Source: CAIMMJ01 sp037131955 | GTDB lineage: Bacteria > Bacteroidota > Bacteroidia > UBA4408 | DNA: 38,854 bases | Direction: 5' to 3' | NCBI GenBank assembly: GCA_037131955.1 | Contig: JBAXQC010000020.1 | Span: 1-38,854, forward strand | Shown: piece by piece, positions 34,132-38,854 of the stretch | Layout: every line of letters begins with the position of its first letter | Numbering within the stretch: the first letter of the stretch is position 1 | Program-made: the position numbers and the translations under genes | The notes under the pieces: generated by a model | Told to the model about the DNA's origin: nothing | What the model saw: the letters and a program-made list of their open reading frames with translations, nothing else | Databases searched by the model: none

Positions 34132-34431
34132 TTATTTAAATTTTTCTAATTGACTTTTTAACTCTTTTGTTTGAACAACTCCAGATTGCCTCCACATTAC
34201 TTGGCCATTTTTAAAAATTGCTAATGTTGGAACTCCCTGTATTCTGTATGCTTGAGCAATTTGTGGATTTTTATCTATATCAATTTTAATAATTTTTGCG
34301 GAATCACCTATTTCAGTTTTTAATTCTTCTAATATCGGTTTCATCAATTTGCATGGACCACACCATTCGGCAAAAAAGTCTATTAATACTGGTGTTTCGC
34401 TATTTATTAATTCTGCGAATTTTGCATTCAT
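34132..34431 (-). CDS. trxA: Thioredoxin
   Basis: A 99-residue cytoplasmic thioredoxin (no signal peptide), slightly shorter than the E. coli protein. The active site is FFAEWCGPCKLMKPIL (WCGPC), the buried acid region is KIIKIDIDKNPQIA, and the cis-proline loop is IQGVPTLAIFKNGQV. It serves as a general disulfide reductant. It is followed after 12 bp by the rhodanese-thioredoxin fusion, so the two are co-transcribed. A -7 box lies 17 bases before its ATG, and the upstream methyltransferase gene on the same strand ends 73 bp away. Confidence 0.95.
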   Translation of the reverse strand: MNAKFAELINSETPVLIDFFAEWCGPCKLMKPILEELKTEIGDSAKIIKIDIDKNPQIAQAYRIQGVPTLAIFKNGQVMWRQSGVVQTKELKSQLEKFK

Positions 34432-34447
34432 GGTATTAAATTTTTTA

Positions 34448-34455
34448 CAAAGGTA
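34448..34455 (-). promoter_or_regulatory. -7 promoter box of trxA
   Basis: Minus-strand TACCTTTG is a full TAnnTTTG match ending 16 bases before the ATG. A TTG lies 17 bases upstream of it, slightly closer than usual. Confidence 0.5.
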
Positions 34456-34504
34456 AGATGGCTAAACAAAAACAAGTGTAATAATTGTTACTTAATTAAA
34501 AGAT

Positions 34505-35104
34505 TTATTCAGTTCGTTTTTGGTGTGCAATAAAAAACAATTCAGTGTTTGCCCTTTTAAAAAAAGAATTGTAACAGTTTTCTATGGTTTTAATATTAAA
34601 GTATTTTGAGAACAGTAGGGTGTATTCTTCCTTAGAACCTCCAAAAGGAGGGCCTGCTTTTTCAAAAACAATGTCAAATAGCAATCCTGCCAATTTCCCA
34701 TTTTTTGAAAGTAATTGTTTTGTTTTTACACAGTACTTTTCCCTTAATGTTGGATTTATGGCACAAAAGAACGTTTGTTCTACCACTAAATCATATTGGT
34801 CATTGTGCCCAAAAAAATCTTCGCACATAATTTTTACCGATTTATTATTTTTAAATTTATTTCTCAGTTCATTAGTCAGTGTTGGAGATATATCAATGAG
34901 TGTAATGTTGGTAAATCCCATTTCCAAAAGGTAATGTGTTTCATAAGAATTTCCACAGCCAGGAATCAAAATGGCAATATTTTTATCTTCTAGTTGATTA
35001 AAGTACTCTTTTAGTGGTGGTGAAATTTCTCCTAAATCCCAACCGAAAGATTTTTCTCGGTATTTGCTGTCCCAAAATTCTTGGTCTAATTCTAACATTG
35101 ACAT
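34505..35104 (-). CDS. SAM-dependent methyltransferase, TPMT/halide-methyltransferase family
   Basis: A 199-residue class I methyltransferase. The N-terminus LDQEFWDSKYREKSFGWDLGEISPPL (key part FWDSKYREKSFGWDLG) is typical of the thiopurine S-methyltransferase/harmless-to-ocean-layer family, followed by motif I AILIPGCGNSYETHYLLEMGF (GCGNSYE, SAM glycine loop), ITLIDISPTLTNEL (acidic residue after strand 2) and DLVVEQTFFCAINPTLREKY. PPFGGSKEEYTLLFSKYF is the late conserved segment. Relatives methylate thiols, halides or thiopurines; the substrate here is open. Either ATG (35104 or 35098, two codons apart) could be the start. It diverges from the SusC-like gene and lies upstream of trxA. Confidence 0.88.
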   Translation of the reverse strand: MSMLELDQEFWDSKYREKSFGWDLGEISPPLKEYFNQLEDKNIAILIPGCGNSYETHYLLEMGFTNITLIDISPTLTNELRNKFKNNKSVKIMCEDFFGHNDQYDLVVEQTFFCAINPTLREKYCVKTKQLLSKNGKLAGLLFDIVFEKAGPPFGGSKEEYTLLFSKYFNIKTIENCYNSFFKRANTELFFIAHQKRTE

Positions 35105-35200
35105 GTTTCACAACTAAATTTTACTCCTCAAATATTTATACTGTTCATGCAATATTAAATAATTATTCTTTTGTTTGAATTAACTTATTTTTATTTCTTT

Positions 35201-35215
35201 GTGTTTATTAAACAC
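35201..35215. promoter_or_regulatory. 15-bp palindrome before the SusC-like gene
   Basis: Perfect 7-1-7 inverted repeat: GTGTTTA, a central T, TAAACAC. It lies 14 bases before the ATG of the SusC-like gene and directly after CTTTG, a possible -7 end. It may be an operator. Chance occurrence in such A/T-rich DNA is possible. Confidence 0.35.
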
Positions 35216-35229
35216 TTTAAAAATTAGAT

Positions 35230-38200
35230 ATGCACAAAAATTACGTTTTAAAGTTATTCTGGATATTCGCTATCCTATTTATTCAGTCTACTATTTCTAC
35301 TGCACAAAATGCAAGTATTTCCGGAAAAGTAGTGGATGAAAAAGGTGAGCCTGTTATTGGCGCAGCCGCAACAATAGAAGGCACAACAAATGGTGGTGCA
35401 ACAGATTTGGATGGAAACTATAAAATTTCTAACGTGCCCTCGGGCAAAGTTACTGTAGTTGTTTCGGGTTTGGGATATGGCAAACAAAAAAAATCCATAG
35501 AAATTAAAGAAGCAAAAGCATATACCCTTAATATAAAAATGGGTAACGATGCAGTTGTGCTAAAAGAAGCTGTTGTTATTGGTTACGGAACCGAACAAAA
35601 ACGCGACATTACAGGTGCAATCTCTACTATGAAAAGCAAAGAAATTGCAATGAACCCTGTTCCTTCTGTTGACAATGCCTTGCAAGGAAGAATTGCCGGA
35701 CTACAAGTAAATGCTGCCAGTGGTGTGGCTGGCGCTCCTTCTAAAGTTACCATAAGAGGTACAAATTCCATTGGAGCTGGTGGACAGCCTTTGTATGTTG
35801 TAGATGGAATTATTATAAACACACAGGATATTTCTCCCGGAAATTTAGGTTCTGGAACAAATCCTTTATCTGATATCAATCAAAATGACATAGAAAGCAT
35901 TGATGTTCTTAAAGATGCTGCTGCCGCCGCTATTTATGGTTCAAGAGGAGCAAACGGTGTAATTTTAATTACTACAAAAAAAGGAAAATCAGGAAAAACA
36001 AAATTTGATTTCAGTTACAATTATGGTACAATTAAACCAACAAAAATTTTGGAGTTTTTAAATGCCGAAGAACACCTTAGGCTAAGAGATTCTGCGGGTG
36101 AACAAGATACCTTGTTAAAAGACAAATCCACAACTAGATTGGGCGATTGGAACGGCAGAGCATTTACAAGAGGCATGGCTGATTCATTATTGGCTGCAGG
36201 CTATTATAACAACGAAGCCAATCAATGGATACCTTCCGTATTAAGGACTGGTAGAACACAAACTGCATCCTTATCTGCAAGTGGCGGAAACGACAAAACA
36301 AAATTCTACATCAGTGGTAGTTTTTACGAATACAACTCTTTTTTAAAAGGCAATGATTTTAGAAGATTTAACACAAAAATTGATATAGATAATCAGGCAA
36401 CTGATAAAATAAAATTAGGAGCTAGTATTAATTTTGCATTTTCTCAGAACAATAGAGTTGCCACAGGTGATGCAGGAGGATTAGGACAAGCACAACGTAA
36501 TTTGCCTTATTTACCAATTTATAATTCCGATGGTACATTTAATTTACAAGGCAACAACCCAGGAAGTAACCCAATGTGGCAATTAGATAATTTTGAGTTT
36601 GTAGCCAATAATTACAGAACGTATTCCAACTTATTTTTTGAATATGAAGTGGTTAAAAATTTAAAATGGCGTTCTAATGTGGGTGCCGATTTAACCAATC
36701 AAGTGGAAAGAGAATTTCAGTTTAGAAATGTTCTTGACACAGCCAGTCAATCGTATGCATGGGACAGAAGAACTAACGTAAACATCATTACTAGCAGTCA
36801 TTACCTCAGCTATACCAAAATGTTGTTCGATAGCACACATCAACTTACAGCAATTGGAGGATTTGAGTTAACAGATAGAAAACAAGAAGGAGTTGGGCTT
36901 TTAGGTGTTGGCTTCCCCAACGACTATTTTAAAAGACCGGGTAATGCCGTGTTAAAATCTCAAGATAGCTACAACTATATTACTGCTTCGGGTTTTCTTT
37001 CCTATTTTGTAAGAGGTATTTATAAAATAAAAGAAAAATACTTTATCAACGGAAGTGTTAGATACGATGGATCTTCAAGATTTGGATCAGAAAATAAGTA
37101 TGGAATTTTTCCCGGGGCTTCTTTTGGATGGCTGGCTTCTGAAGAAAAATTTATAAAAAACATTGAAACTATAAGTTACCTCAAAGTAAGAGGAGGATGG
37201 GGTTTAACTGGAAACGACCAAATTGGAGATTTTCAAACATTGGGTTTCTTTTCCTCAAATACAGGCTACAATGGAGCAACAGGCTTGGTTCCCTCGGCTT
37301 TAGCAAACCCAAATCTAAGGTGGGAAAAAGCGGTAACTTACAACGGTGGATTTGAACTTGGATTGGTTAGAAATCGTGTTTATTTTTCTGCTGATTTTTA
37401 CAGAAGAATCTCTAGTGATTTATTGTTGCCTCAGTTTATTCCAACTTCTACTGGTTATTCCAGTGTTTTAGTAAATTTAGGTAAACTTCAAAATCAAGGA
37501 GTTGAACTAGTATTAAATACAAAAAATATAGAAGGTGCTTTTTCGTGGAGCACCGATTTTAATATTGCGTTCAATCAAAACAAAGTAATAAGCGTTGATA
37601 ACCAGCCACCCGATAATTTTGACAAAGACCCGGGCGAAGGCCGCGTAATTCCCGGCTACGCAGTAGGAACTTCTTATGTTGTAAGATATTCTCATGTGGC
37701 ACAGGCAGATGGTTCAGTTTTGCAAAGAGATGCAGAAGGAAGTGTAATTAAGGATGCAAATGGTGTTGAACAAATTTATACCTACAAAGCAGGAACTGCA
37801 ATTTACTTAGATCAGTTTGGCAATGAAATGATATTCGGACCAAACAATACTTACTTCTACGATCAAAGAGTTCCAAGAGGAAATCCAGTTCCTAAGTTTA
37901 TTGGTGGTATCAACAATAAATTTACTTACAAGGGTTTTGAACTAAGTTTCTTGTTTTATTTTCAATACGGTAATACCATATACGATGATCCTGCCAAACA
38001 ACAAATTGGTATGTGGAAACGCGAAGCACAAAGAAAAGAAGTATTGGATGCATGGACTGCTCAAAATGGCTCAACTGATGTTCCTGCCCTAAACAGATAC
38101 AACGATGCTGTAAATTCCGATAGGTTTTTATACGATGCCTCGTTTATCAGGCTAAGAAATTTAACCCTTGCTTATTCTTTCTCTGATGATTTTTGCAAAA

Positions 38201-38397
38201 AAATAAGATTGTCCGGATTAAGAGTTTATGCTTCTGGAAATAATTTATTGACGTTTACAAAATACCCTGGTTGGGACCCCGAAGTGCTTAGAAACGTTCC
38301 TGTAAATAGCGACAAGGGAAACATTTCTTTTTCTGGTCCTTCATACCAAACGCCTCAAGCAAAATCAATTTTATTTGGTGTTAACTTTAATTTTTAA
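35230..38397 (+). CDS. SusC/RagA-type TonB-linked outer-membrane protein
   Basis: A 1055-residue outer-membrane importer. The signal peptide ends near TISTAQ (about 25). Residues 28-105 are a carboxypeptidase-regulatory-like domain (ISGKVVDEKGEPVIGAAATI), followed by a TonB-box-like EAVVIGYGTEQKRDITGA (about 113-130). The plug has VPSVDNALQGRIAGLQV, VTIRGTNSIGAGGQPLYVVDG and the SusC signature DVLKDAAAAAIYGSRGANGV (key part DAAAAAIYGSRGANG). The barrel has GGWGLTGNDQIGDFQTLGFF (GxxGxDxIG type) and ends FGVNFNF. The pair imports oligosaccharides or peptides captured by the SusD lipoprotein encoded five bases further on; the ligand cannot be read from sequence and no glycosidase or regulator is in view. 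Confidence 0.96.
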   Translation: MHKNYVLKLFWIFAILFIQSTISTAQNASISGKVVDEKGEPVIGAAATIEGTTNGGATDLDGNYKISNVPSGKVTVVVSGLGYGKQKKSIEIKEAKAYTLNIKMGNDAVVLKEAVVIGYGTEQKRDITGAISTMKSKEIAMNPVPSVDNALQGRIAGLQVNAASGVAGAPSKVTIRGTNSIGAGGQPLYVVDGIIINTQDISPGNLGSGTNPLSDINQNDIESIDVLKDAAAAAIYGSRGANGVILITTKKGKSGKTKFDFSYNYGTIKPTKILEFLNAEEHLRLRDSAGEQDTLLKDKSTTRLGDWNGRAFTRGMADSLLAAGYYNNEANQWIPSVLRTGRTQTASLSASGGNDKTKFYISGSFYEYNSFLKGNDFRRFNTKIDIDNQATDKIKLGASINFAFSQNNRVATGDAGGLGQAQRNLPYLPIYNSDGTFNLQGNNPGSNPMWQLDNFEFVANNYRTYSNLFFEYEVVKNLKWRSNVGADLTNQVEREFQFRNVLDTASQSYAWDRRTNVNIITSSHYLSYTKMLFDSTHQLTAIGGFELTDRKQEGVGLLGVGFPNDYFKRPGNAVLKSQDSYNYITASGFLSYFVRGIYKIKEKYFINGSVRYDGSSRFGSENKYGIFPGASFGWLASEEKFIKNIETISYLKVRGGWGLTGNDQIGDFQTLGFFSSNTGYNGATGLVPSALANPNLRWEKAVTYNGGFELGLVRNRVYFSADFYRRISSDLLLPQFIPTSTGYSSVLVNLGKLQNQGVELVLNTKNIEGAFSWSTDFNIAFNQNKVISVDNQPPDNFDKDPGEGRVIPGYAVGTSYVVRYSHVAQADGSVLQRDAEGSVIKDANGVEQIYTYKAGTAIYLDQFGNEMIFGPNNTYFYDQRVPRGNPVPKFIGGINNKFTYKGFELSFLFYFQYGNTIYDDPAKQQIGMWKREAQRKEVLDAWTAQNGSTDVPALNRYNDAVNSDRFLYDASFIRLRNLTLAYSFSDDFCKKIRLSGLRVYASGNNLLTFTKYPGWDPEVLRNVPVNSDKGNISFSGPSYQTPQAKSILFGVNFNF

Positions 38398-38402
38398 TTG
38401 CT

Positions 38403-38854
38403 ATGAAAAAGATATTTTACTCCATATTATTTACTATTCTTTATTTGGTAATAACACCATCTTGCAAAAGAATTCTTACGCCTGAGCCAGAGCAATTACT
38501 ATTAAACGATTCTGCAATTAGAACTGTAAAAGATTTAGAATCGGTATTGAATGGCGCTTATGATGGCTTGCAAGGTGGAAACGTTTTAGCAGGAAATATG
38601 ACAGGATATGCCGATTTAATGGCCGAAGATTTAGATGCTTATGACTTTAGGCTGTCGCCTTTTGGCACATTAGATATTTACAACGGACAAACAACTGTTC
38701 AAATAGGAGCTTTAAGAAGCATGTGGGCCGATTGCTACAGCACCATTAGTAGAGCAAACTACGTTATTGATGCCTTTGACAACAATTTAGTTGTTCAATC
38801 CGATCCAACATTTGCGGCAAACAAAGACAGAATAAAAGGACAAGCATTATTTAT
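38403..38854 (+). CDS. SusD/RagB-type nutrient-binding lipoprotein (3' partial)
   Basis: The frame begins with ATG at 38403, five bases after the SusC-like stop, and stays open to the window edge (150 complete codons). The lipoprotein signal MKKIFYSILFTILYLVITPSC puts the lipidated cysteine at 21 (lipobox TPSC); the mature protein begins KRILTPEPEQ. SusD-like N-terminal features follow: VKDLESVLNGAYDGLQGG, then DLMAEDLDA and LRSMWADCYSTISRANYVIDAFDNN (key part MWADCYSTISRANYVID, the first TPR helices). It would form the lid on the SusC-like barrel. The rest of the protein lies outside the window. Confidence 0.93.
   Translation, partial: MKKIFYSILFTILYLVITPSCKRILTPEPEQLLLNDSAIRTVKDLESVLNGAYDGLQGGNVLAGNMTGYADLMAEDLDAYDFRLSPFGTLDIYNGQTTVQIGALRSMWADCYSTISRANYVIDAFDNNLVVQSDPTFAANKDRIKGQALF

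Overview
The window is chromosomal DNA of a Bacteroidota (Bacteroidetes) bacterium. The lineage is read from a SusC/SusD-type outer-membrane pair, TonB-dependent receptors with N-terminal carboxypeptidase-regulatory domains, a TPR/PD40/SPOR envelope protein, UMF1-type MFS and DUF4143 ATPase genes, strong A+T bias, lack of Shine-Dalgarno motifs, and several TAnnTTTG-type -7 promoter boxes close to start codons. The order cannot be fixed from the sequence alone. I count 28 protein genes, two of them cut by the window edges. I saw no rRNA, tRNA, CRISPR array, transposase or integrase.

Layout. 1-5.2 kb: a 5'-truncated nucleotide-sugar-epimerase-like oxidoreductase and a GNAT acetyltransferase (+) meet a leftward envelope module: an M48 lipoprotein protease, a small carboxypeptidase-regulatory-domain protein and a TonB-dependent receptor. 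5.3-9.0 kb: a leftward recR - glycosyltransferase fusion - dprA run that places a DNA-repair/recombination gene and the DNA-uptake gene around a membrane glycosyltransferase. 9.1-12.1 kb (+): an ETHE1-like MBL-rhodanese protein and a sodium:solute symporter with a 19-bp palindrome just before its start. 12.1-16.8 kb (-): UMF1 transporter, hemE, a DUF4143 ATPase and a short-chain dehydrogenase. Between the last two lies a 337-bp non-coding stretch with three copies of a 34-bp palindrome.

16.9-20.0 kb (+): valS and rlmH. 20.0-26.4 kb: surface-polysaccharide and phospholipid genes: a leftward GT4 glycosyltransferase, then rightward an unassigned multi-pass membrane protein of polymerase type, psd, a GT2 glycosyltransferase and a Wzc-type tyrosine autokinase. 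26.7-33.4 kb (+): plsY and a 1981-residue envelope protein with TPR, PD40 propeller, carboxypeptidase-regulatory domain, a long coiled/low-complexity stalk and three SPOR domains. 33.4-35.1 kb (-): a SAM methyltransferase, thioredoxin and a rhodanese-thioredoxin lipoprotein. 35.2 kb to the end (+): a SusC-like receptor and the beginning of its SusD-like partner.

The genes form a mix of housekeeping (valS, rlmH, hemE, recR, dprA, psd, plsY, trxA) and envelope functions. The best candidates for something undescribed are the triple palindrome attached to the DUF4143 ATPase, the giant protein that looks like the T9SS-associated PorE layout with SPOR domains in place of OmpA, and the glycosyltransferase fused to a phosphoglycosyltransferase scaffold that has lost its catalytic core.
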